Assembly (NCBI GenBank): GCA_910586855.1
Contig: CAJUJH010000004.1
Location: forward strand, 62,001-126,000
Direction of reading: 5' to 3'
Length of the DNA: 64,000 bases
Origin: Candidatus Gastranaerophilales bacterium
Lineage (GTDB): Bacteria; Cyanobacteriota; Vampirovibrionia; Gastranaerophilales; Gastranaerophilaceae
Both the position numbers and the translations under genes were made by a program. Of the stretch, positions 1 through 8,836 are shown in pieces (position 1 is the stretch's first letter; every line of letters begins with the position of its first letter). The notes beneath the pieces are model-generated. The model was not told where the DNA came from. It saw only the letters and a program-made list of their open reading frames with translations, and searched no databases.

Positions 1-1318
1 AACCTTGGAACAGTAAATCAATATTTCCAACAGGTCCATTTCTTTGTTTTGCAATAGAAATTGTTGCCTTATTTTTTACTTCAGGATTTTCCTTATCATA
101 ATATTCTTCCCTGTGAATAAACATTACAATATCAGCATCCTGCTCAATTGCGCCTGAATCCCTCAAATCTGAGAGCATAGGCATTTTATCTCCGCGTTCT
201 TCAACTTTACGTGACAGCTGGGAAAGGGAAATAATAGGCACGTTTAATTCTCTTGCAAGTGCTTTTAAACCTCTTGAAATTATTGAAATTTGCTGGGTTC
301 TATCTTGAGAACTTCTTTCTTCAATAAGTTGAAGGTAATCTATTATAACAAGTCCTAAATCAGGATAATTCATTTTTAAGCGCCTGCATTTTGCACGAAT
401 ATCAGAAACGCTTACCCCTGCTGTATCATCGATTAATAACGGGGCAAGATGCAGGTCATCAAGCTTTGAGAAAATTTTTTCCCATTCATTTGGCAGCAAT
501 TCCCCTGTTCTGGCTCTTTGAGCATCAATTTCGGCTTCAGAACATAAAACCCTCTGAGTCAATTGGATTTTTGACATTTCAAGAGAAAATATTGCAACGG
601 GGATTTTAGACCTTATTGCAACATTTTGTGCAATATTAAGTGCAAATGCAGTTTTACCCATTGAAGGACGAGCAGCAAGGATAATCAAATCTGATTTTTG
701 AAATCCTGCAGTGAGCGCATCCAAATCATAATAGCCACTTGGAACACCGGTGCAGGAGCCCTTATTTGAACACCTGTATTCTAATTGTTCCATGGTTTCA
801 TATAAAAGGCTTGATAATTGTTCCATCTGATTGGAACTTTTTTGCTGGGCTATTTCAAAAACCATCTTTTCGGCAAATTCTAAAGAAATTTTTGCTTCAG
901 GGTTTTTAAAAGTTTCTTCAATAATATTGCTGCCTGCTGCAATTAATTGTCTTTTTAGTGCATTTTCCTTGATTATATTAGCGTAATATTCAACATTTGA
1001 AGTTAAGGTTGTATCAATCATTAAATCATTTAAATATTCCCTGCCGCCAATTGAATCAAGCTGGTCTTTTGCATTGAAATATTCGCCGATTGAAAGAGCA
1101 TCAATAGGCTTATTCTGGTTATACATTGTAAACATGGCTTCATAAATAAGCTTGTTTTTCGGGCTATAAAAACATTCAGGTGTCAAAATTTCAACAACCC
1201 TGTTTAAAACATCTCCCGAATTTATTAAAATAGCCCCTAGAACTGACTCTTCAGCTTCTAAGTTATGCGGAGGAAGTTTTTTTGTTAATTTTTTATTTGC
1301 TTCAAGCTCCACTGCCAT
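1..1318 (-). CDS. dnaB: Replicative DNA helicase DnaB (C-terminus outside window)
   Basis: Hexameric replicative helicase that unwinds DNA ahead of the replisome. The reverse strand reads M-A-V-E-L-E-A from an ATG at 1318 and stays open for 439 codons to the window edge. The N-terminal domain has the family phrase PPHNLEAEESVLGAIL near residue 15. A RecA-like domain follows with Walker A ARPSMGKT at about residue 220, and the visible end reads KQRNGPVGNIDLLFQ, typical of the last 30 residues of DnaB. Family length is about 440-470, so only a few residues are missing. No intein is seen in the part present. It is divergent from the fic gene at 1544, with a palindrome array between them. Confidence 0.96.
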   Translation of the reverse strand, partial: MAVELEANKKLTKKLPPHNLEAEESVLGAILINSGDVLNRVVEILTPECFYSPKNKLIYEAMFTMYNQNKPIDALSIGEYFNAKDQLDSIGGREYLNDLMIDTTLTSNVEYYANIIKENALKRQLIAAGSNIIEETFKNPEAKISLEFAEKMVFEIAQQKSSNQMEQLSSLLYETMEQLEYRCSNKGSCTGVPSGYYDLDALTAGFQKSDLIILAARPSMGKTAFALNIAQNVAIRSKIPVAIFSLEMSKIQLTQRVLCSEAEIDAQRARTGELLPNEWEKIFSKLDDLHLAPLLIDDTAGVSVSDIRAKCRRLKMNYPDLGLVIIDYLQLIEERSSQDRTQQISIISRGLKALARELNVPIISLSQLSRKVEERGDKMPMLSDLRDSGAIEQDADIVMFIHREEYYDKENPEVKNKATISIAKQRNGPVGNIDLLFQG

Positions 1319-1390
1319 AATTTTTTCCAACTACCTTCCTTTAAGAAAAAATTATAAGCTAAATTTTCATGACATGCAAATTGAATAAAA

Positions 1391-1509
1391 AATTAATTTG
1401 TGAACAATTTTATTAACTTTTTTGCGTACAAATTAATTTGTGAACAACCCAGCATGCACAAATTAATTTGTGAACAATTTTATTAACTTTTTTGCGTACA
1501 AATTAATTT
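1391..1509. repeat. Array of palindromic operator-like repeats upstream of fic
   Basis: The perfect palindrome ACAAATTAATTTGT occurs at 1428-1441 and 1458-1471, with half or near copies at about 1389-1402 and 1498-1509. The whole 49-bp block 1391-1439 is repeated exactly at 1461-1509 (70-bp period). The last copy lies inside the spacer of the predicted fic promoter, where a bound repressor would block RNA polymerase. The array separates divergent dnaB and fic. The protein that binds is unknown; the winged-helix-like C-terminus of the Fic protein is one candidate. Confidence 0.8.
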
Positions 1510-1536
1510 TCTGATATAATTTATATAATAAAGAGG
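1492..1536 (+). promoter_or_regulatory. Promoter and ribosome binding site of fic
   Basis: A -35 box TTGCGT (1492-1497), a 17-bp spacer and a perfect -10 box TATAAT (1515-1520) are followed by AAAGAGG (about 1530-1536) seven bases before the ATG at 1544. The spacer contains the palindrome copy at 1498-1509. This is direct pattern evidence for sigma-70 control with an overlapping operator. Confidence 0.75.
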
Positions 1537-1543
1537 TTTCTAT

Positions 1544-2653
1544 ATGACTGCATTACCATTTAAGCCGAAAAAAATAATTGATATTAAATTAGATTTGTTA
1601 AGGCTAATACCGCTTATAGGAAAATCTCATTCTGCATTATCAAATTATAATGGAGCACTAAGTCATTTGATTAATCCTAATATTCTGCTTGCACCAATGA
1701 CATCAAAAGAATCAACTATGTCATCAAGAATAGAGGGCACACAGGCAACATTAATTGAAGTGTTAAAGCAAGAAGCAGGTGAGGATTTTGCAAATTACAA
1801 GAACAAAGATATCAAAGAAATTATTAATTATAAACGGGCTATGGTTTATGCGGTTGAATTACTGAAAGAAAAACCATTTATACATCTCAATATGATTAAA
1901 GATATTCATAGTGTTTTGTTAAGCGGCGTCAGAGGAGAAAATAAAGCAAGAGGCGAATTTAGAAGAATACAAAATTGGATTGGTCCAAAAAATTCAACCA
2001 TAGAAACAGCTTCTTATATCCCGCCTGCACCAAATGAAATTATTGATTATCTGGATGAGTGGGAAAAATTTGTAAACTCCGAATATGATGATGTATTGAT
2101 ACAACTTGGTATAATGCATGCACAATTTGAAATTATTCACCCGTTTTTGGATGGTAATGGCAGATTGGGCAGAATGATGATTCCATTATTTTTGTATTCA
2201 AAAAACTATTTAAAAGAACCTATTTTTTATTTGAGTGAATATTTTGAACAACATAGGGAAGAGTACTATTTGTATTTGCGTAATATTACGCAAGAAAATA
2301 ATTGGCAAGATTGGATAGAATTTTTCTTAAAGGCAATAATTGAACAGTCACAGTATAATACTATAAAAATTGATGAAATTTTATTACTGTCCAATAAAAT
2401 GAAGCATATAATTCAAGAAGCTACAAAGTCTCAACATGTATCAAATATTTTGGATGCAATTTTTTCAAGACCTATTTTTACAGTTTCTACATTTACTAAA
2501 GATACGCAAATTTTAAATAAAAATACAGCAAATTCTATACTCAAAAAATTAGTTGAAAAAAATGTTCTTCAATTAATAAGAGAGGCAAGTGGTAACAGAG
2601 GTAATATGTACGCCTTTAGAGAACTTTTGGATTTAATTGACGGAGATGAATAA
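1544..2653 (+). CDS. Fic family protein with C-terminal winged-helix-like region
   Basis: Fic-domain enzyme of 369 residues, expected to transfer AMP from ATP to a protein hydroxyl. The catalytic motif HPFLDGNGRLGR at residues 199-210 matches the active consensus fully. An inhibitory-helix motif S-x-x-x-E-G (S60 to G65) precedes the Fic core, so this is the class II (N-terminally self-inhibited) architecture. The last 90 residues look like a winged-helix DNA-binding domain, as in many Fic/DUF4172-type proteins. No antitoxin gene is adjacent, in keeping with built-in inhibition. The upstream palindrome array suggests tight, possibly autogenous, control. The target protein is unknown. Confidence 0.9.
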   Translation: MTALPFKPKKIIDIKLDLLRLIPLIGKSHSALSNYNGALSHLINPNILLAPMTSKESTMSSRIEGTQATLIEVLKQEAGEDFANYKNKDIKEIINYKRAMVYAVELLKEKPFIHLNMIKDIHSVLLSGVRGENKARGEFRRIQNWIGPKNSTIETASYIPPAPNEIIDYLDEWEKFVNSEYDDVLIQLGIMHAQFEIIHPFLDGNGRLGRMMIPLFLYSKNYLKEPIFYLSEYFEQHREEYYLYLRNITQENNWQDWIEFFLKAIIEQSQYNTIKIDEILLLSNKMKHIIQEATKSQHVSNILDAIFSRPIFTVSTFTKDTQILNKNTANSILKKLVEKNVLQLIREASGNRGNMYAFRELLDLIDGDE

Positions 2654-2654
2654 A

Positions 2655-2681
2655 AAATGCAGTGCATTTAGCACTGCATTT
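2655..2681. terminator. Bidirectional hairpin between fic and ppdK
   Basis: A perfect 11-bp stem (2655-2665 with 2671-2681) with a 5-base loop lies just after the fic stop codon. On the minus strand it is followed by TTTTATT, and on the plus strand by a weaker T-rich tract. It can end transcription of fic and of the convergent ppdK. Confidence 0.65.
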
Positions 2682-2704
2682 AGGTATTATTTAGTCTTTA
2701 GTTC

Positions 2705-2892
2705 GTAGCTTCGATTACTGCTTGTGCTGCTGCAACTTTTTACGCCTTTGCGTGAAAACGCAGCTTGTCTGCAATTGAAACAGCGAAACTATTATTTCTT
2801 AGCTTTTGGCTCCTGTGGGTGTTTCGCAAAAATTTGTTTCACTAACGTTGCCACAAATTTTACTCAACATCCTACGTCGCCATCGTAGTGCT
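2705..2892 (-). repeat. Remnant of an older ppdK 3' end plus a stem-loop insertion
   Basis: Reading the minus strand, bases near 2705-2745 encode K-V-A-A-A-Q-A-V-I-E-A-T-N-stop. This is a second version of the PPDK C-terminus (K-L-A-A-A-Q-A-V-I-E-S-A-S-R-C) that ends the live gene at 2893. The copies differ mainly at synonymous positions. About 150 bp between them holds stem-loops, including AAATTTGT paired with ACAAATTT and CTACG/CGTAG. This suggests either insertion of an element or replacement of the gene by a diverged copy that left its old tail behind. Confidence 0.6.
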
Positions 2893-5550
2893 TTAGCACC
2901 GGCTTGCGCTTTCAATAACTGCTTGTGCTGCCGCAAGTTTCGCTTGAGGTATTCTAAACGGCGAGCAGCTTACATAGTTCAAGCCGATTTTGTGGCAGAA
3001 CTTAACACTGTCAGGGTCTCCGCCATGTTCACCGCAAACGCCGCCAACAAGAGCGGGGTTTACTTTTTTACCTTTTTCCATAGACATTTCAATTAACTGC
3101 CCTACACCTTTTGTATCAAGGCTTTCAAATGGGTTTCTTTCTAAGATTTTTTCTTCTACATATTTATTTAAGAACTTGCCTTCAGCATCATCTCTTGAAT
3201 ACCCAAATGTCATTTGTGTAAGGTCATTTGTACCGAATGAGAAAAATTCTGCATATTCTGCAATTTCATCAGCTGTTAGTGCTGCACGAGGAATTTCAAT
3301 CATAGTACCGAATTTGTATTCAACTTCAATTCCTTTTTCAGCCATAACGTCTTTTGCTGTTTTTGTCAAAATTTCTTTTACGGTCTTAAGTTCATTAACA
3401 TGTCCGATTAAAGGCACCATAACCCAAGGTTTTACGGCTACACCCTCTTTTTTAAGGTCGCAGCAAGCTTCAAATATAGCTCTTACTTGCATAACGTTAA
3501 TTTCAGGGTAAGTTAAACCTAAACGGCAGCCTCTAAGCCCCATCATAGGGTTAGATTCAGATAATCCTTCAACAATATGAAGCATTTCTTCTTTTTCAGA
3601 TGCATCTTTATTTAATGCTTTTAAGGTTGCAACTTCTTTAATCAATTCTTCTTTAGAAGGTAAAAATTCATGCAACGGCGGGTCTAAAAGTCTTACAGTT
3701 AAGGGTTTATCGCCTAATGCTTTAAACATTGCATAGAAGTCTGAATATTGCATTGGAAGAAGTTTATCCAAAGCTTCTTTTCTTGCTTCAGGAGTGCCTG
3801 CAATAATCATTTTTTGAACCCAAGGCAAGCGGTCAGGGTCCATAAACATATGCTCTGTTCTGCAAAGACCAACACCCTCTGCACCGAATTTTAATGAATT
3901 TTCAATATCTTTTGGCGTATCAGCGTTAGATTCAACTTTCATAGTTCTGATTTCATCAACCCAAGAGAAGAATGTGTTCCAATTATCATCAATCTTTGCC
4001 TCAACAAGCTTAACAGCTCCTTCCATAACGATACCTTTTCCGCCGTCAAGCGAAATAATGTCGTTTTTGTGATAAATTGTACCGTCTGAACCTGTTAAAG
4101 TTTCATTTGCAAGGTCAATTTTTAAATCTTCACAGCCTGAAACGCAAGGTTTTCCCATACCTTTTGCAACAACAGCAGCGTGAGATGTTGCACCGCCTCT
4201 AAGTGTTAAAACACCTTGAGCAACGGCCATACCGTGAATATCATCCGGGCAGGTTTCAATTCTAACCAAAATAACCTTTTCACCGGCTTCGCCTCTTTGT
4301 GCTGCTTCTTCCGTATCAAATACAATTTTACCAACAGCGGCACCCGGGGAAGCATTTACGCCTGTACAGATTCTGTGTGCTTCATCCATCGCTTTATTAT
4401 CAAAGCAAGGTAGAAGAATCTGATTAACGCTGTATGGGTCAACAAGTTCAACAGCTCTTTCTTTTGTAATAATTCCTTCTTTTTCCATTTCAACTGCAAT
4501 TCTGATAGCAGCAGCTGCGGTTCTTTTGCCGTTTCTTGTCTGCAGAATCCAGAGTTTGCCTTTTTCAATTGTAAATTCCATATCTTGAACATCTTTATAT
4601 CTAAGTTCAAGTTTTTTTGCGATATCTACATATTGTTTATAAAGGTCAGGCATTTCGGTTTCAAGTTCTGCGATAGGTTTTGGAGTTCTGATACCTGCAA
4701 CAACATCTTCACCTTGTGCATTTGTTAAGTATTCGCCGTAGAAAGTGTTTTCGCCGGTTGCAGGGTTTCTTGTAAATGAAACGCCTGTAGCGCAATCATC
4801 ACCCATATTACCGAATACCATTGTTTGAACGTTTACTGCAGTCCCAAAATTGTGGTCAATTTTGTTCATATTTCTGTATGCAACAGCTCTTGGAATATTC
4901 CAGCTTCTAAATACAGCTTCAATTGCTTCTTGCAGCTGAACAAACGGGTCTTGAGGAAATTCTTTTCCTGTTACTTCTTTAATAACATTTTTATAAACGG
5001 GGATTAAAGATTTCCAGCCTTCTGCTGAAATTTGAGTATCTTCTTTAACGCCTTCTTTTTCTTTTACTTTTTCAACTTCAGATTCAAAATATTTTTGTCT
5101 ATCCATATCCCAAGCAACAGACCCGAACATTGTTAAGAATCTTCTGTAGCTGTCGTAACAAAATCTTGGGTTATTGGTTAATTTAACCATAGCTTCAACG
5201 GTCTCATCATTTAAACCGAGGTTTAGAATGGTTTCCATCATACCTGGCATTGAAAGTCTTGCACCTGAACGTACGGAAACTAAAAGCGGATTTGTTGAAT
5301 CGCCGAATTTTTTACCTGTTTGTGATTCAACATCATCCAAAGCTTTTCTTACTTCATCCATTAGCCCTGCAGGCATTTTATTACCGTTATTAATATAATC
5401 CATACAGGTTTCTGTTGTTATAGTTAACCCAGGGGGAACAGGAAGCCCTGCATTTGTCATTTCTGCAAGGTTTGCGCCTTTTCCGCCTAAGAGATTTCTC
5501 ATTTGAGCATTTCCTTCACGAAAAAGCCATACACGCTTTTCATTGGTCAT
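2893..5550 (-). CDS. ppdK: Pyruvate, phosphate dikinase
   Basis: Interconverts pyruvate, ATP and phosphate with PEP, AMP and PPi; in anaerobes it often runs in glycolysis to save energy using PPi. The 885-residue length is typical. The nucleotide-binding N-terminus has GGKGANLAEM at residues 22-31. The phosphohistidine motif GGATSHAAV lies at 452-460 (H457 is the swivelling phosphocarrier), and GVCGEHGGDP lies near the C-terminus in the PEP/pyruvate barrel. The final residues E-S-A-S-R-C are unusual: a second, more ordinary tail is found downstream at 2705-2745, so the 3' end has been rearranged. The core is intact and the enzyme should be active. Confidence 0.97.
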   Translation of the reverse strand: MTNEKRVWLFREGNAQMRNLLGGKGANLAEMTNAGLPVPPGLTITTETCMDYINNGNKMPAGLMDEVRKALDDVESQTGKKFGDSTNPLLVSVRSGARLSMPGMMETILNLGLNDETVEAMVKLTNNPRFCYDSYRRFLTMFGSVAWDMDRQKYFESEVEKVKEKEGVKEDTQISAEGWKSLIPVYKNVIKEVTGKEFPQDPFVQLQEAIEAVFRSWNIPRAVAYRNMNKIDHNFGTAVNVQTMVFGNMGDDCATGVSFTRNPATGENTFYGEYLTNAQGEDVVAGIRTPKPIAELETEMPDLYKQYVDIAKKLELRYKDVQDMEFTIEKGKLWILQTRNGKRTAAAAIRIAVEMEKEGIITKERAVELVDPYSVNQILLPCFDNKAMDEAHRICTGVNASPGAAVGKIVFDTEEAAQRGEAGEKVILVRIETCPDDIHGMAVAQGVLTLRGGATSHAAVVAKGMGKPCVSGCEDLKIDLANETLTGSDGTIYHKNDIISLDGGKGIVMEGAVKLVEAKIDDNWNTFFSWVDEIRTMKVESNADTPKDIENSLKFGAEGVGLCRTEHMFMDPDRLPWVQKMIIAGTPEARKEALDKLLPMQYSDFYAMFKALGDKPLTVRLLDPPLHEFLPSKEELIKEVATLKALNKDASEKEEMLHIVEGLSESNPMMGLRGCRLGLTYPEINVMQVRAIFEACCDLKKEGVAVKPWVMVPLIGHVNELKTVKEILTKTAKDVMAEKGIEVEYKFGTMIEIPRAALTADEIAEYAEFFSFGTNDLTQMTFGYSRDDAEGKFLNKYVEEKILERNPFESLDTKGVGQLIEMSMEKGKKVNPALVGGVCGEHGGDPDSVKFCHKIGLNYVSCSPFRIPQAKLAAAQAVIESASRC

Positions 5551-5643
5551 AGCAGCATTTTCTCCTTTTTAATTGCTTTTATAAAAAAATAATAAAGTTA
5601 AGAAAATTCTATCATAAAAATATAGTTTAAAAAACCAAAACCT

Positions 5644-6378
5644 TTATATAAAAATTTCTTTTTTTAAAATTTTAATCCAGCCTCTTCTATCACCATTTTT
5701 CATACCAAGGTCAGCAAATTTTTTAATCCTTTTAATTTCAAAACAGGATTTTTCAAATTCATTAAAACTCAGGCAGAGTCTTTTAAAATTTTCATTTCTA
5801 TAGTCTTCTTTTTGGACTATGCAAAGTAATTTTAATTTTCTTTTTTTGGCATTTGGGAGATTTTGAATAAATTTAGTTAGTTCTCTAATATAATTGCAAT
5901 CGTCTTCAAAACTTTTGTGCAAAATCTTTGCAATAAATAATATGCTGTTATTAGAATTAAATAAATTTTCGGTTTTATCTATCAGGTGGTTTAATCTATT
6001 TTTAATTTCATCAAGAGCTTCTTTTTGAAGTTTTGGACTGTTTACTAAATCTTCCATTTTATATCTTGAATGTATGCCTATTTTAAAATATTTTGCATAA
6101 AACATGTCATTTTTATTTAGAAATTCAAAATCATCATTAACAAGGGCTTTTACCCCCCCCGTTAGGAGTTCTAAAAATTTATTTCTGTCTAAAATGGCAG
6201 TCCAATTAAATAGAAATGATTCGAAATTTGCTCCCAAAAAATCATCTCTAAGTCTTATGCAAAGTTCACAATTATTTCCTAAAGAAAAAACCGTATCATA
6301 TTTTCCTTTAAAATAATGTGCTAAAACTGCTTTCTTGCGCAAAATATCACAAAATTTTTGTAAAAATGTAAATTTCAT
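5644..6378 (-). CDS. DUF1796 putative papain-like cysteine peptidase
   Basis: Protein of 244 residues. The opening FSLGNNCELCIRLR (about residues 31-44) followed by a stretch ending FLFNW is the signature of DUF1796, a family proposed to adopt a papain-like fold and often found beside surface polysaccharide genes. The C in GNNC would be the candidate nucleophile. No signal peptide or membrane segment is visible. A run of eight G residues on the coding strand (6153-6160) encodes L-T-G-G-V and could switch the gene on and off by slippage; at its present length the frame is open. Function in this organism is unknown. Confidence 0.7.
   Translation of the reverse strand: MKFTFLQKFCDILRKKAVLAHYFKGKYDTVFSLGNNCELCIRLRDDFLGANFESFLFNWTAILDRNKFLELLTGGVKALVNDDFEFLNKNDMFYAKYFKIGIHSRYKMEDLVNSPKLQKEALDEIKNRLNHLIDKTENLFNSNNSILFIAKILHKSFEDDCNYIRELTKFIQNLPNAKKRKLKLLCIVQKEDYRNENFKRLCLSFNEFEKSCFEIKRIKKFADLGMKNGDRRGWIKILKKEIFI
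6153..6160 (-). repeat. G8 homopolymer tract inside the DUF1796 gene
   Basis: Eight consecutive C on the plus strand (G on the coding strand) within codons for T-G-G-V, about 30% into the gene. Such tracts are rare in this AT-rich window: only two of length eight are seen, both inside minus-strand genes. It is a candidate contingency locus. Confidence 0.85.
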
Positions 6379-6487
6379 AGCAAATATTTTATCATATTGA
6401 TTTTTTATGTAAAGAAAACAAATTACCCGTTCAGGTAGTATAAAATTATTTGCGCTTGCTATATCTTCATATGTAAGTTAAGATTTA

Positions 6488-6531
6488 TATTTAAATATGA
6501 AATATTTAAATATACAGTATTTGAATATGAA
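6488..6531. repeat. Three 15-bp-spaced AT-rich direct repeats upstream of a regulator gene
   Basis: TATTTAAATATGAA at 6488, TATTTAAATATAC at 6503 and TATTTGAATATGAA at 6518 are spaced exactly 15 bp apart and end 33 bp before the response-regulator start at 6565. The regular spacing suggests iterated binding sites, perhaps for the regulator itself, though AT-rich intergenic DNA can give such patterns by chance. Confidence 0.5.
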
Positions 6532-6564
6532 AAATATGAAAAAGGTTTGGGAGAAGATTAAACT

Positions 6565-7230
6565 ATGAACAAAATCTCGATTTATGTTGTAGAAGACTAT
6601 TTTTTAACGAGAGCCTCATACAGGCACATTCTTGGAAGTACCGAAGATTTTGACCTCTTGGGGGACTTTGAAACGGCAGAAGAATGCTTGGAAGCTATGG
6701 CGAAAAAGCCTGCAGACATTGTGTTAATGGATTTAGGGCTTCCTTTTATGAATGGTATTGAGGCAACCAAAATAATAAGTGAAAAATATCCGCTTTCAAA
6801 AGTAGTTGTTTTAACTTCACATGAAAATGAAGAAGAAGTTTTGGCTTGCGTAGCATCCGGTGCTTCAGGATATGCCCTCAAGGATTTAGATTTTGAAATG
6901 CTTAAGAAAGTAATAAGAGTTGTGAATTTTGGAGCACTTTGGTTTGACCCTCAAATAGCGGATGTTACAAAAGCTGCTATTCCAAAGCCAAAATCAACTG
7001 ATTTCAATAATCTTTACGATAAAACCGATATTAAATCTGTATTAACCGAAAGAGAATTTGAAGTTTTAAGGTTAATTTCAGAGGGTAAATCAAATGTTGA
7101 AATTGGTGAGATAATGATGGTAAGTACAAATACCGCAAAAGCTCATGTTGGAAATATTTTAAACAAACTGTCCGTTACAGATAGAGTCCAAGCTGCTGTT
7201 ATGGCAGTAAAGGCAAATTTATTTAAGTAA
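6565..7230 (+). CDS. NarL/LuxR-type response regulator
   Basis: Two-component response regulator of 221 residues. The receiver domain occupies residues 1-120, with acidic residues E10/D11, the phosphorylatable D56 in LMDLGLP, a switch threonine in LTSHE and the lysine in LKDLD. A LuxR-type HTH at about 155-215 begins LTEREFEVLRLI. Preceding GGGAGAAG gives a good ribosome binding site. A histidine kinase starts 36 bp downstream, most likely the cognate partner in the same transcript. A receiver-only paralogue lies at 31483. Targets are not evident from the sequence. Confidence 0.93.
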   Translation: MNKISIYVVEDYFLTRASYRHILGSTEDFDLLGDFETAEECLEAMAKKPADIVLMDLGLPFMNGIEATKIISEKYPLSKVVVLTSHENEEEVLACVASGASGYALKDLDFEMLKKVIRVVNFGALWFDPQIADVTKAAIPKPKSTDFNNLYDKTDIKSVLTEREFEVLRLISEGKSNVEIGEIMMVSTNTAKAHVGNILNKLSVTDRVQAAVMAVKANLFK

Positions 7231-7266
7231 AAATTAAATAATAATATTAATTAAAGGGTGAAAAAT

Positions 7267-8331
7267 ATGTCTAAGGAAATGCTAGATGTGCTATTTGGGC
7301 ACAGTTATGATGCTGTGATTTATAAAAATTCGGATTTTGAATATGTCTTTTCTAATATTCAATCTATGAAATTTTCAAATTTTTTAAAAACTGATAATGT
7401 TTTAAATAAAACCGTATTTGATATTATGCCGCAAAACATTGCAGAAATTGTAAGTAAAAATGATTTAGAGGCTCTAAAAACCCTGCAGCCTGTTGTATAT
7501 GAACTTGAATTTGATAAAAATAATGTTTTTGAAATGGTCACAAATCCTGTTGTTTTGGATAATTCATTTGTAGGACTTATTACAATAGGAAGAGATATTA
7601 CAGAAAAAGTTAAGCTTGAAACTCAAAAAGATGTTTTTGTTGCAACTTTAACTCATGACCTTAAAACCCCGACACTTGCCCAAATAAGAACGATTGAATT
7701 GCTGTTTGCAGGAGCATTTGGTCCATTGGGTGAAGTTCAAAAGGAAATGCTTGGACAAGTATTAAACTCCTGTAAATATATGTATGGAATGATATCTTAT
7801 ATTTTAAGCACTTATAAATTTGAAAACGGTAAAGCAAAATTAAAAACACAAAGTTTTGATTTTAAAGAATTAATAAAAGAGTGCTGCTTTGAACTTGAAT
7901 CTTTAAATATTGAGAAAAATTTAAGGTTTGTAACCAAATTTAATATAGAAGATTCTGTTGTGGAAGGGGATAAAAACCAATTAAAAAGAGTGCTTGTAAA
8001 TATGATTTCAAATGCCATATCTTATGCATTTAAAGATACGGTTATTGAAATTATGCTTGAAGGAAACAGTAAAGAAATTATTTTTTATACAATAAATCAA
8101 AGTCCGTACATACCATCAGATGTGCTAAACCGTATTTTTGAAAAATATGTATCGGACCCGTCCCATACAAAATTCTCAAAAACAGGAACGGGGCTTGGGC
8201 TATACCTTTCAGAGCAGATAATTACCGCACATAAGGGCAAGATTATAGCTGAAAGCAGTATGGAAAATAAAAATAAGATAGGTTTTAAAATGCCAAAGGC
8301 ATTTTCAGAAGTTTCTATTCAGGTTGCTTAA
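7267..8331 (+). CDS. Soluble PAS-domain histidine kinase
   Basis: Sensor kinase of 354 residues, starting at the ATG at 7267, eight bases after AAAGGG; the earlier GTG at 7258 overlaps that site. There is no membrane segment. Residues 5-115 look like a PAS domain. The phosphoacceptor H130 sits in TLTHDLKTP, and the C-terminal HATPase domain has N box NMISNAISYAF and G box GTGLGLYLS. The dimerisation region, with LFAGAFGPLG and S-C-K-Y-M, resembles soluble cyanobacterial kinases. It lies directly behind the NarL-type regulator, so the pair probably forms one system sensing an intracellular signal of unknown nature. Confidence 0.92.
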   Translation: MSKEMLDVLFGHSYDAVIYKNSDFEYVFSNIQSMKFSNFLKTDNVLNKTVFDIMPQNIAEIVSKNDLEALKTLQPVVYELEFDKNNVFEMVTNPVVLDNSFVGLITIGRDITEKVKLETQKDVFVATLTHDLKTPTLAQIRTIELLFAGAFGPLGEVQKEMLGQVLNSCKYMYGMISYILSTYKFENGKAKLKTQSFDFKELIKECCFELESLNIEKNLRFVTKFNIEDSVVEGDKNQLKRVLVNMISNAISYAFKDTVIEIMLEGNSKEIIFYTINQSPYIPSDVLNRIFEKYVSDPSHTKFSKTGTGLGLYLSEQIITAHKGKIIAESSMENKNKIGFKMPKAFSEVSIQVA

Positions 8332-8341
8332 GCATTTTAGT

Positions 8342-8779
8342 TTATTTAATTAGTTTTGCAGGATTGCCTGCTACAACTGTATTTGCCTCTACATTATTTA
8401 AGACAACTGAACCTGCGCCTATTATTGCATTATCCCCGATTGTAATTTTGCCTATTATTACGGCATTTGCAAAAATAATAACATTATCCCCTATAATTGG
8501 TGTTTCTTTATGGTTTTTTCCGGCGCCTATGGTAACATTTTGATATATTGTGCAATTTTTACCTATGACAGCACCCTTGTTGATTGTAATTCCAATCGGG
8601 TGAGGAAAACGCGTTTTGTTTTTTCTTAATCTTTCTAAATCAGGTATGCAGCATACATCTTCCAGCCGATTAATTAAAGGGTTGCAAAAGGCAATTTTTA
8701 TCCCAATAATTTTTATAACAATATGACCATCTTCTTTTTTTATGCAGATAATATTTTTTATTAAATCTTTGAATGTCAT
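8342..8779 (-). CDS. Serine acetyltransferase-like hexapeptide transferase
   Basis: Left-handed beta-helix acyltransferase of 145 residues. The repeats VIGKNCTIYQNVTIGAG, PIIGDNVIIFANAVIIG and TIGDNAIIGAGSVVLN are hexapeptide repeats, and the HPIGITIN segment matches the CysE/serine O-acetyltransferase branch. It is much shorter than CysE (about 270) because the helical N-terminal domain is mostly absent, so it may instead acetylate a sugar during surface polysaccharide synthesis. It is convergent with the kinase gene, with 10 bp between them. No cysteine synthase gene is adjacent to support a cysteine role. Confidence 0.75.
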   Translation of the reverse strand: MTFKDLIKNIICIKKEDGHIVIKIIGIKIAFCNPLINRLEDVCCIPDLERLRKNKTRFPHPIGITINKGAVIGKNCTIYQNVTIGAGKNHKETPIIGDNVIIFANAVIIGKITIGDNAIIGAGSVVLNNVEANTVVAGNPAKLIK

Positions 8780-8836
8780 TCCATTTGTCCTTTTGCAAGA
8801 ATATCACAAAAGAACATCTTTTAAAAGATTGAGAAT

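Noticed and set aside
391..609. Plus-strand ORF within dnaB
   Set aside because: Antisense shadow; the minus frame encodes DnaB with intact motifs.
1391..1509. CRISPR-like array
   Set aside because: Two 70-bp units of one duplication with palindromes, no multiple unique spacers, no cas genes; better explained as operators.
2990..3511. Plus-strand ORFs within ppdK
   Set aside because: Antisense shadows of a highly conserved enzyme.
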